Origin: CATQHS01 sp963422655
Lineage (GTDB): Bacteria; Actinomycetota; Acidimicrobiia; Acidimicrobiales; Aldehydirespiratoraceae
Direction of reading: 5' to 3'
DNA length: 64,000 nt
Assembly (NCBI GenBank): GCA_963422655.1
Contig: OY730440.1
Span: 248,001-312,000, forward strand
Part shown: in pieces, positions 8,184 to 17,293 of the stretch
Layout: every line of letters begins with the position of its first letter
How positions within the stretch are numbered: position 1 is the stretch's first letter
The notes under the pieces: generated by a model
The model's database searches: none
What the model was told of the DNA's origin: nothing
Seen by the model: the letters and a program-made list of their open reading frames with translations, nothing else
Translations under genes and position numbers: made by a program

Positions 8184-9818
8184 TTAATTCGACGGTACGG
8201 TTGCGGCGGGTCGGGTCGAGGCGGGCAGAGGGATCAGGTCATCGATTTCGGGACCGTAGGGGTAACCAGTGGTGGCGGTGATGATGGCCTGCTGGATCTC
8301 GTTGCAGAGGCCGAGCGCGCCCACGTCCGGGCCGTTGGAAATGACGGTGAAGGTGATGGCTTCACCCGTATCGGTCTCGGTGAAACCGGCCACCGCGGTC
8401 ACGTCTTGGAGTGTCCCCGTCTTGGCTCGGACCCTTCCCTTTACCGCGGGATCATCGGTGAGGCACTCGCGCAGTGTGCCGCTCTCCCCTACCACCGCCA
8501 AACCCTCGGACAAGGGGGAATCAGGGCCCGACTTCTGCAGCAGACCAGCGATCAGCTCGCACGTAACCCGGTTGTAGCCGGACAATCCCGAACCATCGCT
8601 CAAGACGATCTCTTCTACGGACAAGCCGAGGTCCTGAAGTATTCCGTACACGCCGAACACAGCCATCATCCGAGCCGAGCTGAGGCTGGACCGCAGCCCG
8701 ATTTCCTTGAGCAGCATCTCAGCGGTGGTGTTGTCGGAACGGATCAGCATGTGGGCGACGATTTCACGCAGGGGGGGTGACTCCACTTGGCCCAGCATGG
8801 CGCGCTGGGCAGGAACCTGAGGCGCCGTGCCCTTGCTGGTCCGGCTGCGTATGACGAAGTCGCGCTCTTCGAGGAGATCGTCGAAAAGCTCGACCGCTTG
8901 GCGGGCCGGGTCCGCGGCCCGGACGTTGGCCAGGCGGTTCGGCTCGTCCGGGTAGGAGGCATAGCCGTCGTCCAAGAGCAGCGCCGAGAGCGGACCGGCC
9001 AGGTTGTTCAAAACGAAAGACGGTTTCCAGATCGGGAGCGGCGTCTCGACATCTTCGGTGTCGGCGGAGGCCTGCGCCGTCTCGCCTTCTGTCTCGGAGG
9101 CCGCATCGTCGGTGGTCGACGCTTCGGCGTTCGAAACGCTGCCCCAGGGAATCTCCTCGGTGTAGTCGCGCTCTTCTTCGGGGTAGCGCGACTCGTCGGC
9201 CACCACCCCGCCGGTAATAGTGTCGACACCGAGACGGGTGAGTTCGGCTGCGACCCGTTCGGCCAGAACCGTTATGTCGGTATGGGTGCGGGGCTCGTCG
9301 TAGCGGTTGACGTAGCCGGGTGTGGACAGCACGGGGTCGCCGCCGCCCACCAAGTACAGATCACCGTCGAGAACCCCGTCGGCGATGGTGTCGCGGGCCT
9401 CACTGGTGATGAAGACCTTGGTGGTGTAGGTGGCGTCGGGACCGGCCTGCTCCAAGATGGCCGAAGCGGTCACGATCTTCATCAATGACGCCGGCGCCAT
9501 CGCTTCGTCACCCCGTATGCTCGTCACTGCCTCGCTGTTGCGGTATACCACCACGCAAGTCTGATCCGGGGCCGACGCCACCGACGCCACGTCTTCGATC
9601 GCGTTGGCCAGACGCTGGACGATCAGGTCTTCGGTCAACCATTCTGGTGCTCGCCGGGCGCTGAACAGGGGGGTGGTGACCGATGCGGGGACCGGCCCGG
9701 CATCGGCGGCCCATTCGGGCTCGGAGTCAGCGGCAGAAGATTGTGCCTTCGAGTAGGCGAAGACACAGAACCCGAGTAGCCCCGCTACCACTGCGAAGGA
9801 AATCAGTCGACGAACCAT
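8184..9818 (-). CDS. dacB: D-alanyl-D-alanine carboxypeptidase/endopeptidase (PBP4, peptidase S13)
   Basis: Penicillin-binding protein that trims or cleaves peptidoglycan peptide cross-links outside the membrane. At 544 aa it has an N-terminal signal anchor (residues 4-24), the nucleophile motif SLMK (Ser111, Lys114), the SDN motif (361-363) and KTGT (466-469), so the active site is complete. A Ser/Thr/Glu-rich low-complexity insert lies at about 230-260 inside the extra domains. The six-base gap to the LON-domain gene suggests an operon. Confidence 0.93.
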   Translation of the reverse strand: MVRRLISFAVVAGLLGFCVFAYSKAQSSAADSEPEWAADAGPVPASVTTPLFSARRAPEWLTEDLIVQRLANAIEDVASVASAPDQTCVVVYRNSEAVTSIRGDEAMAPASLMKIVTASAILEQAGPDATYTTKVFITSEARDTIADGVLDGDLYLVGGGDPVLSTPGYVNRYDEPRTHTDITVLAERVAAELTRLGVDTITGGVVADESRYPEEERDYTEEIPWGSVSNAEASTTDDAASETEGETAQASADTEDVETPLPIWKPSFVLNNLAGPLSALLLDDGYASYPDEPNRLANVRAADPARQAVELFDDLLEERDFVIRSRTSKGTAPQVPAQRAMLGQVESPPLREIVAHMLIRSDNTTAEMLLKEIGLRSSLSSARMMAVFGVYGILQDLGLSVEEIVLSDGSGLSGYNRVTCELIAGLLQKSGPDSPLSEGLAVVGESGTLRECLTDDPAVKGRVRAKTGTLQDVTAVAGFTETDTGEAITFTVISNGPDVGALGLCNEIQQAIITATTGYPYGPEIDDLIPLPASTRPAATVPSN

Positions 9819-9861
9819 ATCTGCATGGTAGGGCCATCGGACCCCCGCGACGTGCCATGGC

Positions 9862-10551
9862 TCAGCTCGGTTCGACTTCCAGGGCGGCCCGGAAGAAACC
9901 GATGACGTGATCGAGCCGCTCGATCAGAGCCGATTCGACTAGCGGGTCCCGTTCCAGCAGGCCTTCGATGAAGGGCACGTCGCTGAAGTACGAGACCAAG
10001 GCTCCGTATCCGGTCAGCAGCAGTTGTTCTGGATCATGGTGCCGGAACCGCCCTGCGGTCATCTCCCGTTCGAAATATCGGGCCGCTCGGGCGAACATGG
10101 GCTGCAAAGCCAAGCCGAGCCCGATCGGGGTGTGAACTCTCGGGTCGAGTGCCTCCCAGCGTACGATGCGGACGAACTCCTGGTTCTGGCGGAAGAAATC
10201 GAAGCCGGCTCTGATCACGTACTCCACTTGGGGCCAGCCGATCCCGTCCACTTCGGCCACCGCCTTGCCCACTCGGTGATACCACTCGGCCAGAGCCAAC
10301 TCGAACACTTCCTGATAGAGCAGCTCTTTGCTGGGAAAGTGGTGCAGGAGGCTCTGACGCCTGATCCCGACTTCAGCCGAGATGTCGTTGAGGGAGGTTC
10401 CGTCGAAGCCCCCCTGAGCGAAGCAATGTATGGCGGCTCGGAGAATGACGTCACGGGTCGATCGTTCCGGCACAGCCGACACCGTAGGGCTCGGGCTCGC
10501 TGAAGGGTTGATCGAGACCGGTCGGTGCATCTGGTACGAACCGGTTGTCAC
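9862..10551 (-). CDS. TetR-family transcriptional regulator
   Basis: A 229-aa repressor-type protein. After a Ser/Pro-rich leader, residues about 28-75 form the TetR helix-turn-helix (TRDVILRAAIHCFAQGGFDG ... SLLHHFPSKELLYQEVFE). The C-terminal ligand domain has no recognisable family. The start may be GTG 10551 or ATG 10530. The gene diverges from the FIST-transketolase run, only 17 bases before that run's first start codon, so its product could control that operon; this is inference. Confidence 0.9.
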   Translation of the reverse strand: MTTGSYQMHRPVSINPSASPSPTVSAVPERSTRDVILRAAIHCFAQGGFDGTSLNDISAEVGIRRQSLLHHFPSKELLYQEVFELALAEWYHRVGKAVAEVDGIGWPQVEYVIRAGFDFFRQNQEFVRIVRWEALDPRVHTPIGLGLALQPMFARAARYFEREMTAGRFRHHDPEQLLLTGYGALVSYFSDVPFIEGLLERDPLVESALIERLDHVIGFFRAALEVEPS

Positions 10552-10568
10552 CCGGTAGTTTTGTGAGT

Positions 10569-10964
10569 ATGGACATTGTGGCGGCGTTGTTCATCGACGA
10601 CATCTCCCTCAGGTCGGTTCCCGGTCCCAGCACCCGCATCGACCTCACCGGCATCCAATTCTCGGCTGCCGCACCCGAGCCGGTGCCCACCACTTGGGCT
10701 CCCCATCTGGTGGTGATCGTTCGGTGCCATCCCGAAGAGTCGGGCTCAGCGGCGTTGGAGGTCACCTACCACCGAGGTGACCTCCAACTAGCCCGAAACG
10801 TCCAGCCCCTTCAAGTCGATCCGGGCAAGTTCAACTACCGACTGGTGCGGGCCGAACTCGATTTCGTCGAGTACGGCACGATCGAGGCTCGGTGCCGGGT
10901 CGGCAACGGGCCGGTCGTCACCGTTCCCTACACACTGCTACCCCCAGTCGGACTGGACGAGTGA
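10569..10964 (+). CDS. Unknown 131-aa protein leading the FIST-transketolase operon
   Basis: Not recognised. The sequence is rich in beta-forming segments (HLVVIVRCHPE, ALEVTYHRGD, GTIEARCRVGNGPVVTVPY) and looks like a small soluble beta-sandwich with no signal peptide. The ATG at 10569 is preferred; the frame is open to 10545 but that would run into the TetR start region. The stop overlaps the FIST gene start by four bases (GTGA), so the two are coupled and may act together. Confidence 0.75.
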   Translation: MDIVAALFIDDISLRSVPGPSTRIDLTGIQFSAAAPEPVPTTWAPHLVVIVRCHPEESGSAALEVTYHRGDLQLARNVQPLQVDPGKFNYRLVRAELDFVEYGTIEARCRVGNGPVVTVPYTLLPPVGLDE

Positions 10965-12121
10965 CGGCTCGGTACGGGGCGGCCGGTTCTACCCATCCCG
11001 AGCCGGCCGAAGCCATCGGCGCCGTTATCGGTGACGTGATCGAACAGATCGGCTCGCACCCTTCGGCGGCGGTGTTGTTCGTATCGGATGCCCATGTCGA
11101 CAGTTTCGCCGACATGGTCGACACGGTCTGGCGCACCCTGCAACCCGCCACCATGGCCGGCGCCAGCGCTGCGAGCATCGTTGCCGGCCCGACCGAGATC
11201 GAAGGCACGGCCGCCGTGTCGTTGTGGGCCGGTCATCTCGCAGGAGGCCGCCCGGTGCTGCCGGTCCGTCTCGAAGCCGTGTCCACACCGGACGGAACCG
11301 CGGTGATCGGTATGCCCGACGAGGCCGTCGACGGTGACCACACCCTCATCCTCGTGGCCGATCCCTTCACCTTTCCCGCCGATGCGCTGATCGGCGCCGC
11401 CGCCGAGCAGTACCCAGGCCTGCGCATCATCGGAGGCCTGGCTTCGGCGGGCGGGCCGGGATCGAACCGGCTCGGCCTCGACGGAGCCACTCACCGTGAC
11501 GGCGCCGTGGGGGTGCTGCTGCCCAAGGGGGTGGGTCGCCGATTCTTGGTGTCCCAGGGATGCCGTCCGGTGGGCGATCCCTACATCGTCACCGCCTCGG
11601 AGGGCAACGTCGTCCACGAGTTGGGGGGCCGGCCGGCTTTCGTGCGGCTGGCCGACCTGGTCCGGGTCGCCGCCCCTGGCGAGAGAAAATTGCTGAGTCA
11701 GGGCCTGCACATCGGGATGGTCATAGACGAGCGCAAGGCCACCTTCGGTCACAACGACTTTCTGATCCGCAGCGTGCTGGGGGCGGATCGAGCGACCGGA
11801 TCGGTAGCGATAGGCGCGGCGGCGCCGGTGGGCTCGACCCTTCAGTACCACGTGCGGGACGCTTCCACCGCCGACACCGACCTCCGGGCCATGCTCAGAA
11901 CCGCCGAAGGAGCCAGTGCCCTGCTGTTCACCTGCAACGGTCGAGGGGTGCGCCTGTTCGGCGAACCCCACCACGACGCCGCTCTCGTCTTCGAAGCCAT
12001 CGGAGGCGGCGCCGTCGCCGGCATGTTCTGCTCCGGTGAGATGGGCCCGGTGGCCGGCCGCAATCACCTCCACGGTTTCACCGCCTCGGTAGTCCTCTTC
12101 GACTCCGGGGAGGAGCGGTGA
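10961..12121 (+). CDS. FIST-domain sensor protein
   Basis: A 386-aa protein with FIST N- and C-domains, predicted sensory modules that bind small ligands, proposed to be amino acids. Typical motifs: AAVLFVSDAHVD, GLRIIGGLASAGG in the N-domain, then LLFTCNGRG and AGMFCSGEMGPV in the C-domain. No kinase, cyclase or chemotaxis output domain is attached, so it must signal through a partner or act alone. Both ends overlap neighbours by four bases (10961-10964 and 12118-12121), tying it to the unknown protein and to transketolase. The longer frame from 10892 is not needed. Confidence 0.88.
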   Translation: MTARYGAAGSTHPEPAEAIGAVIGDVIEQIGSHPSAAVLFVSDAHVDSFADMVDTVWRTLQPATMAGASAASIVAGPTEIEGTAAVSLWAGHLAGGRPVLPVRLEAVSTPDGTAVIGMPDEAVDGDHTLILVADPFTFPADALIGAAAEQYPGLRIIGGLASAGGPGSNRLGLDGATHRDGAVGVLLPKGVGRRFLVSQGCRPVGDPYIVTASEGNVVHELGGRPAFVRLADLVRVAAPGERKLLSQGLHIGMVIDERKATFGHNDFLIRSVLGADRATGSVAIGAAAPVGSTLQYHVRDASTADTDLRAMLRTAEGASALLFTCNGRGVRLFGEPHHDAALVFEAIGGGAVAGMFCSGEMGPVAGRNHLHGFTASVVLFDSGEER

Positions 12122-14082
12122 CCGACCTGGAACGACAAGGGATCAGCGTCATCCGGGGTTTGGCCATGGACGGCCCTCATGCGGCCCGTTCCGGGCACCA
12201 GGGAACGGCGATGGCGCTGGCTCCTCTAGCTCACGTTCTCTGGACCCGGATCATGCGCTTCGATCCTCAGCACCCGGACTGGCCCGACCGGGATCGCTTC
12301 ATCCTGTCGGCCGGGCACGCCTCCATTCTCCAGTACTCCATGCTGTATCTCACCGGGTACGCGGTCACCCTCGACGATCTGCGGGCTTTTCGCCAATGGG
12401 GATCGGTTACCCCGGGCCACCCGGAGGCTGGTCGCACTCCGGGGGTAGAGGTGACCAGTGGACCTCTCGGTCAGGGCATCGCCAACGCGGTGGGCATGGC
12501 CATCGCCGAGGCCCAGTCGAGGGCTCGTTTCGGGGCCGGCATCTGCGATCACCGGGTGTTCGTCATCGTCTCCGACGGAGACCTGTGTGAAGGGCTCAGC
12601 CATGAAGCGGCCTCACTGGCCGGCCATCTCGGGCTGGGTCGCATAGTGGCCTTCTACGACGACAACCGCATCACCATCGACGGGCCCGTCGAGCTGGCCC
12701 TGTCCGAGGACACCGCGGCCCGCTTCCGGGCCTACGGCTGGCACGTGCAAGAGCTGGGCCGAGCCGCCGACGACACCGACGCTCTCGAAGCGGCCGCCCG
12801 TACCGCCATGGCCGAGACCGAACGACCGTCGCTGATAACGATTCGCTCGGTCATCGCTTCACCGGCGCCCACATCGGCTGGTACCGCGGCTGCGCACGGC
12901 TATGCCCTTTTCGACGACGAAATCGCGGCCACCAAAGCCCTCATGGGGCTGCCGCAGGACCGGACCTTCCACGTGCCCGACGGCGTGCTCGAGTTGTACC
13001 GGTCGGCCGGGCGAGCCGGCCGTCGGGCCCGGCGGGCGTGGCAGTCGAGGATGGAGGATTTCGACGGGAACCGGGCCGACCTGGATGCCGGCTTGGCCGC
13101 CACCGGCGTCGAGGGTTGGGCCGACCGCTTGCCGTACTGGTCGCCGGGCCGAGAAATAGCCACCCGCCAAGCCTCCCACGCCGCATTGCAAGCGCTGGCG
13201 GAGGTGGTGCCCGGGCTCACGGGAGGAGGCGGTGACCTGACCGGCAACACCGGTACCGGTATCGACGGCGTCGGGGTGTTCACGGCTTCTGAACCTTCGG
13301 GGCGTCAGATCTATTTCGGGGTCAGGGAACACGCCATGGGTGCCATCGCCACCGGCATGGCTCTGCACGGCGGCGCCATCCCGGTGGTGGGCACCTTCCT
13401 GGTCTTCTCCGATTACATGCGGGCGGCAGTGCGGCTGGCTGCGCTGGCTCGGGCCAAGGTGATCTTCGTGTGGAGCCACGACTCGGTGGGCGTGGGCGAG
13501 GACGGCCCCACCCACCAGCCGATCGAGCAGATCGCCTCGCTGCGGGCCATCCCCGGTTTGCGAGTGATCCGGCCCGCCGATGCCACCGAGACGGTGGGGG
13601 CCTGGCAGATCGCCATCAGTCGCGACGGTCCCACCGCGCTCATCCTCACTCGCCAGAAAGTGCCCGTGCTCGAAGGCACCGATTCCGAGTCGGTAGCCGT
13701 CGGCGGTTACGTCCTGCGCGACCCGGCCGGGGCTCGACTGACCCTGGTGGGAACCGGCAGCGAGGTCGGTGTGTGCTGCGACGCCGCGGCCCGGCTCGCT
13801 TCGGAAGGTATCAGGGCTCGGGTGGTGTCGCTGCCGTCATGGGAGTTGTTCGCCGAGCAACCGTCCGACCACAGAAACGATGTCCTGGCTCCCGAACTGC
13901 CGTCACTGGCTGTAGAGGCCGGCTCTACCATGGGATGGCACCGGTGGGTCGACGACGTGGTCGGCATCGACAGATTCGGAGCGTCGGCTCCGGGCGCTAT
14001 CGTCATGGAAAAGCTCGGTATCTCCACGGCCAACGTGACGGCCCGGGCCCGGGTCTTGGTGAACAGCGATGACGGAGGGTGA
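12118..14082 (+). CDS. tkt: Transketolase
   Basis: Thiamine-diphosphate enzyme of the pentose phosphate pathway that moves two-carbon units between sugar phosphates. At 654 aa it has the three family domains. The TPP-binding stretch starts at SDGDLCEGLSHEAASLAGHL and ends near DDN; the pyrimidine-domain glutamate is in FGVREHAMGAI. The usual SGHPG near the N-terminus is SGHQG here, a small deviation that leaves the His intact. The GTG start overlaps the FIST stop by four bases. Transaldolase follows at once, giving the non-oxidative pathway pair. Confidence 0.95.
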   Translation: MTDLERQGISVIRGLAMDGPHAARSGHQGTAMALAPLAHVLWTRIMRFDPQHPDWPDRDRFILSAGHASILQYSMLYLTGYAVTLDDLRAFRQWGSVTPGHPEAGRTPGVEVTSGPLGQGIANAVGMAIAEAQSRARFGAGICDHRVFVIVSDGDLCEGLSHEAASLAGHLGLGRIVAFYDDNRITIDGPVELALSEDTAARFRAYGWHVQELGRAADDTDALEAAARTAMAETERPSLITIRSVIASPAPTSAGTAAAHGYALFDDEIAATKALMGLPQDRTFHVPDGVLELYRSAGRAGRRARRAWQSRMEDFDGNRADLDAGLAATGVEGWADRLPYWSPGREIATRQASHAALQALAEVVPGLTGGGGDLTGNTGTGIDGVGVFTASEPSGRQIYFGVREHAMGAIATGMALHGGAIPVVGTFLVFSDYMRAAVRLAALARAKVIFVWSHDSVGVGEDGPTHQPIEQIASLRAIPGLRVIRPADATETVGAWQIAISRDGPTALILTRQKVPVLEGTDSESVAVGGYVLRDPAGARLTLVGTGSEVGVCCDAAARLASEGIRARVVSLPSWELFAEQPSDHRNDVLAPELPSLAVEAGSTMGWHRWVDDVVGIDRFGASAPGAIVMEKLGISTANVTARARVLVNSDDGG

Positions 14083-14083
14083 G

Positions 14084-15175
14084 ATGACCAAGCTGCATGA
14101 ACTGTTCTGGAGCCAGGGCCAGAGCCCCTGGCTCGACAACATCGAGCGGGGTTGGATCACCGGTGGCGAGCTCCGGGAGTGGGTCGAGGGGGGGGTGCGG
14201 GGCCTCACCTCCAACCCTACGATCTTTCAGAAGTCGATCGCCGGGTCGACTGCCTATGACAGCGAGCTGCGTGATGCCGTCGCCGATGGTTTGGACGCGA
14301 CCGCGTCGTATTGGAGGCTGGTCACTTCCGACATCACCGCGGCGGCTGGCATCTTGCGCCCGGTTTATGACGACTCCGACGCCGTCGACGGCTACGTGTC
14401 GGTCGAAATCGATCCCGGCCTGGCCCGGGACTCGGCCGGAACGGAGGCGGCCGCTCGCTGGCTCGGTGATCGCTTGTCGCTGCCCAATCTCTACGTGAAG
14501 ATACCGGCCACAGCCGAAGGACTGTTGCCCATCCGCCAGATGATCGCCGAGAAGCGTTGCGTCAACGTGACACTGATCTTCGGGCTCGACCGCTACGAAG
14601 AGGTGATAGAAGCCTACCTGGCTGGACTGGAAGAGGCTCGAGGCGATCTGAGCCGGGTCTCGAGCGTGGCTTCCTTCTTCGTTTCGCGGGTCGACACCGA
14701 AGTCGACCGGCGACTCGAAGCCCTGGGCACCGACGCGGCTATGGCTCTGCGGGGCAAGGCCGCCATCGCCAACGCCAAGGTGGCCTACGCCCGGTTCTGC
14801 GAGCGGTTCTCCGGACCTCGCTGGGATGCGCTGGCCGACCGTGGAGCCCGGCCCCAGCGGGTGCTGTGGGCCAGCACCTCGACCAAGAACCCGGCCTACT
14901 CCGACACCCTCTACGTTGACGAGCTCATCGGCCCCGACACCGTGAACACGCTTCCCGAAACCACCCTGACGGCCTTCCAGGACCACGGAACAGTTGCCCG
15001 CACCCTCGACACAGGCTTGGACGAAGCCCTGGCCACCTTCGACGACCTCAGCCGGGTGGGGGTCGACTTGGATCAGGTCACCACTCAGCTCACCGACGAA
15101 GGAGTTGCCGCTTTCGAGAAGAGCTTCGGCGACCTCTTGGCAGTGCTGGCCACCCGGGCCGAGGAGCTGTCCTGA
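14084..15175 (+). CDS. tal: Transaldolase
   Basis: Moves a dihydroxyacetone unit between sedoheptulose 7-phosphate and glyceraldehyde 3-phosphate. The 363-aa protein is the long actinobacterial type. The Schiff-base lysine is Lys139 in NLYVKIPATAEG; other signatures are LTSNPTIF near residue 41 and VASFFVSRVDTEVD. The ATG at 14084 has GGAGG five bases upstream and lies just past the tkt stop; an in-frame ATG at 14069 would overlap tkt by 14 bases. Confidence 0.95.
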   Translation: MTKLHELFWSQGQSPWLDNIERGWITGGELREWVEGGVRGLTSNPTIFQKSIAGSTAYDSELRDAVADGLDATASYWRLVTSDITAAAGILRPVYDDSDAVDGYVSVEIDPGLARDSAGTEAAARWLGDRLSLPNLYVKIPATAEGLLPIRQMIAEKRCVNVTLIFGLDRYEEVIEAYLAGLEEARGDLSRVSSVASFFVSRVDTEVDRRLEALGTDAAMALRGKAAIANAKVAYARFCERFSGPRWDALADRGARPQRVLWASTSTKNPAYSDTLYVDELIGPDTVNTLPETTLTAFQDHGTVARTLDTGLDEALATFDDLSRVGVDLDQVTTQLTDEGVAAFEKSFGDLLAVLATRAEELS

Positions 15176-15190
15176 GCCGTCACGGCCCGT

Positions 15191-15397
15191 TCAGTCGGTT
15201 GGAGTGTCGGCTTCTCTGAGGGAGTGGATTGCTCGCTCCACCGCCCTCCGGGCTTGGGTGAGTCGCTTCTCTTCGGACGGTCGTCGGGTGTCGTCGCCGG
15301 CTTCGATCGATCGGCGCAGGGCGTCCATTGCCAGATCGGCCAACTCCTCGACGATGGCTTCCAACCGTTCCCGGATGTCATCGCCAGCTTGGGCCAC
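15191..15397 (-). CDS. Small helical protein of unknown function
   Basis: A 68-aa, highly charged, all-helical protein (for example RERLEAIVEELADLAMDALR and EEKRLTQARRAVERAIHSLR) starting at GTG. The two-helix pattern with an Ala/Arg-rich second helix resembles small conserved actinobacterial proteins of unknown function. It is convergent with tal, 15 bases from its stop. Signals for its own promoter are not evident. Confidence 0.6.
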   Translation of the reverse strand: MAQAGDDIRERLEAIVEELADLAMDALRRSIEAGDDTRRPSEEKRLTQARRAVERAIHSLREADTPTD

Positions 15398-15524
15398 TTC
15401 AACACGTTAACCGGGGCCAGGGGTTTCTCGACCCACCGGGCTTGTCGTCGGGCGGCGCGGCCCGGGCCCGTCGGCTCTTCGAGCCTTCACCGCAACCCGA
15501 TCTCGACGCGATAGGAAGCTGACC

Positions 15525-17222
15525 GTGCGCAGGCTCGTCCATCACTTCACCCGCTCCCGCAACCCTCGGCTCTTGACTGCATCGGCGGTCACCGGCGCAG
15601 TTGTGGCTTTGATAGTGGCCGGATTCGAGACGCTGGCAGATCGTGTCGTGTTGGAGCGCGTGCTGGATGCTCCCCTGGCCGTGCTGGCCGTCGCTCCGGT
15701 CGTCGGCATCATCACGGCTCGAGTCGTACTGCGGGTAGTGGGCCGGGGTGCTTCGGGCTCCACCTCTGACGAATACATCCGGGCCTTCCACGAACGCCGA
15801 CCCCGCATCCCCATCCGGGAACTGCCGGCCAAGCTCCTGGCCGGGGTGGCAACCATCGGTGGCGGCGGAGCGGTGGGTCTGGAAGGCCCGTCGATCTACA
15901 CCGGGTCGTCGTTGGGACTGGTTCTGCACGAGAAGCTGGGCCGGTTCTTCCGTCGGGAAGAAGCCCGCATTCTGCTCACCGCTGGAGCCGCCGCCGGGGT
16001 GGCCGCCGTCTTCAAGGCCCCGGCCACGGGGGTCATCTTCGCCTTGGAGGCCCCCTACCGAGACGACGTGACCCGTCAGGCGCTGCTGCCGTCGTTGATC
16101 GCCTCGGCGGCGAGCTATGCCACTTTCGTAGCCTGCGTGGGCAGCACGCCGGTGGTTCCCTTCTTGGGCAAAGGTGGGGTGATTGCGGGTGGGGAAGGCT
16201 TGATGTCGGTCTTGGACGTCCAAGTCGGCGACCTTTTCGGGTCTTTGGTGCTGGGGATCGCAGCCGGGCTCGGTGGGCGGGGTTTCGCCTGGCTGATCCG
16301 GCGGGCCAAGGTTGCCGTCACCACCGTCTCCTGGTCCCTACGAATCGTTGCCGCCGCAGTGGTAATGGCCGGGCTCGCTGTCGCCGCTGAAGCGCTTTTC
16401 GACGAAGCCCTCACCCTCGGCCCCGGAACCGAGGCCATGGGTTGGGTGGTTGAAGACCAAGGGCTGGGACTTATAGCCCTGCTGTTCGGGATGAGGATCG
16501 CAGCCACGGTGGCCACGGTGGTCGGAGGCGGGGTCGGAGGTCTGTTCATCCCCTTGGCCACGCTGGGGGTGATCGTCGGGCAGTTCGTGGGCATAGTCCT
16601 GGGTCAGGATCTCACCGGCCTCTATCCCACCTTGGGCTTGGCCGCTTTCTTGGGGGCCGGATATCGAGCCCCGATCGCAGCGGTCATGTTCGTGGCCGAA
16701 TCGACCGGCGGAGTGGGAGCTTTCATCGTGCCGGCCTTGGTGGCTGCGGCTGTCAGCCAGATGGTGGCGGGCCCCTCATCGGTGGCGGAGCATCAGCGGT
16801 CGGAACGTCTGGGCCACTTGGAGCACCGACTCACGATGCCGTTGAGCTCGGTGCTGACCACCGACGTATTGACGGTTCCACCCGATGCCACCGTGTCGGA
16901 GTTCGTATACATGCATGTGCTGGGCCGGCGAGAGCGAATCGTGCCGGTGGTGTCGGGCAGCCGCTACATGGGATTGGCTCAGCTCGCCGATCTCTCGTCG
17001 ATCGAGCGGGACCACTGGGACGACACTTCTGTGACCGAGTTGATGGCCACCGACCTCCCCACCGCTCGCCCGTCCTGGACGCTGCGCGATGCGGTGGTGG
17101 CCATGGAGAGAGCCGACACCGACATGTTGGCCGTAACCGACGGCGACGACATTTTCATTGGGGTGGTAACCAACGACGACATGGTCAGATTGGGCGAGAT
17201 CCTCGACGAGACCGAAGGCTGA
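15525..17222 (+). CDS. ClC-family chloride channel/antiporter with C-terminal CBS pair
   Basis: A 565-aa membrane protein with about ten or more hydrophobic segments up to residue 420. The conserved GLEGPS motif carries the gating glutamate (Glu120), and GLFIP matches the GxFxP anion-binding motif near residue 338. The gating Glu suggests H+/anion exchange, but the bacterial exchanger/channel split cannot be settled here. Two CBS domains follow (about 440-560: SVLTTDVLTVPPDATVSEFV and MATDLPTARPSWTLRDAVVA), likely an adenine-nucleotide or acid sensor. No operon partner; 71 bases precede the methyltransferase gene. Confidence 0.93.
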   Translation: MRRLVHHFTRSRNPRLLTASAVTGAVVALIVAGFETLADRVVLERVLDAPLAVLAVAPVVGIITARVVLRVVGRGASGSTSDEYIRAFHERRPRIPIRELPAKLLAGVATIGGGGAVGLEGPSIYTGSSLGLVLHEKLGRFFRREEARILLTAGAAAGVAAVFKAPATGVIFALEAPYRDDVTRQALLPSLIASAASYATFVACVGSTPVVPFLGKGGVIAGGEGLMSVLDVQVGDLFGSLVLGIAAGLGGRGFAWLIRRAKVAVTTVSWSLRIVAAAVVMAGLAVAAEALFDEALTLGPGTEAMGWVVEDQGLGLIALLFGMRIAATVATVVGGGVGGLFIPLATLGVIVGQFVGIVLGQDLTGLYPTLGLAAFLGAGYRAPIAAVMFVAESTGGVGAFIVPALVAAAVSQMVAGPSSVAEHQRSERLGHLEHRLTMPLSSVLTTDVLTVPPDATVSEFVYMHVLGRRERIVPVVSGSRYMGLAQLADLSSIERDHWDDTSVTELMATDLPTARPSWTLRDAVVAMERADTDMLAVTDGDDIFIGVVTNDDMVRLGEILDETEG

Positions 17223-17293
17223 ACGGCGACCGCCCATGTGCTAGTGATGACGCTCATGGGAAGCAAGCACCAGATGAGAACCGACTCTCTCTG

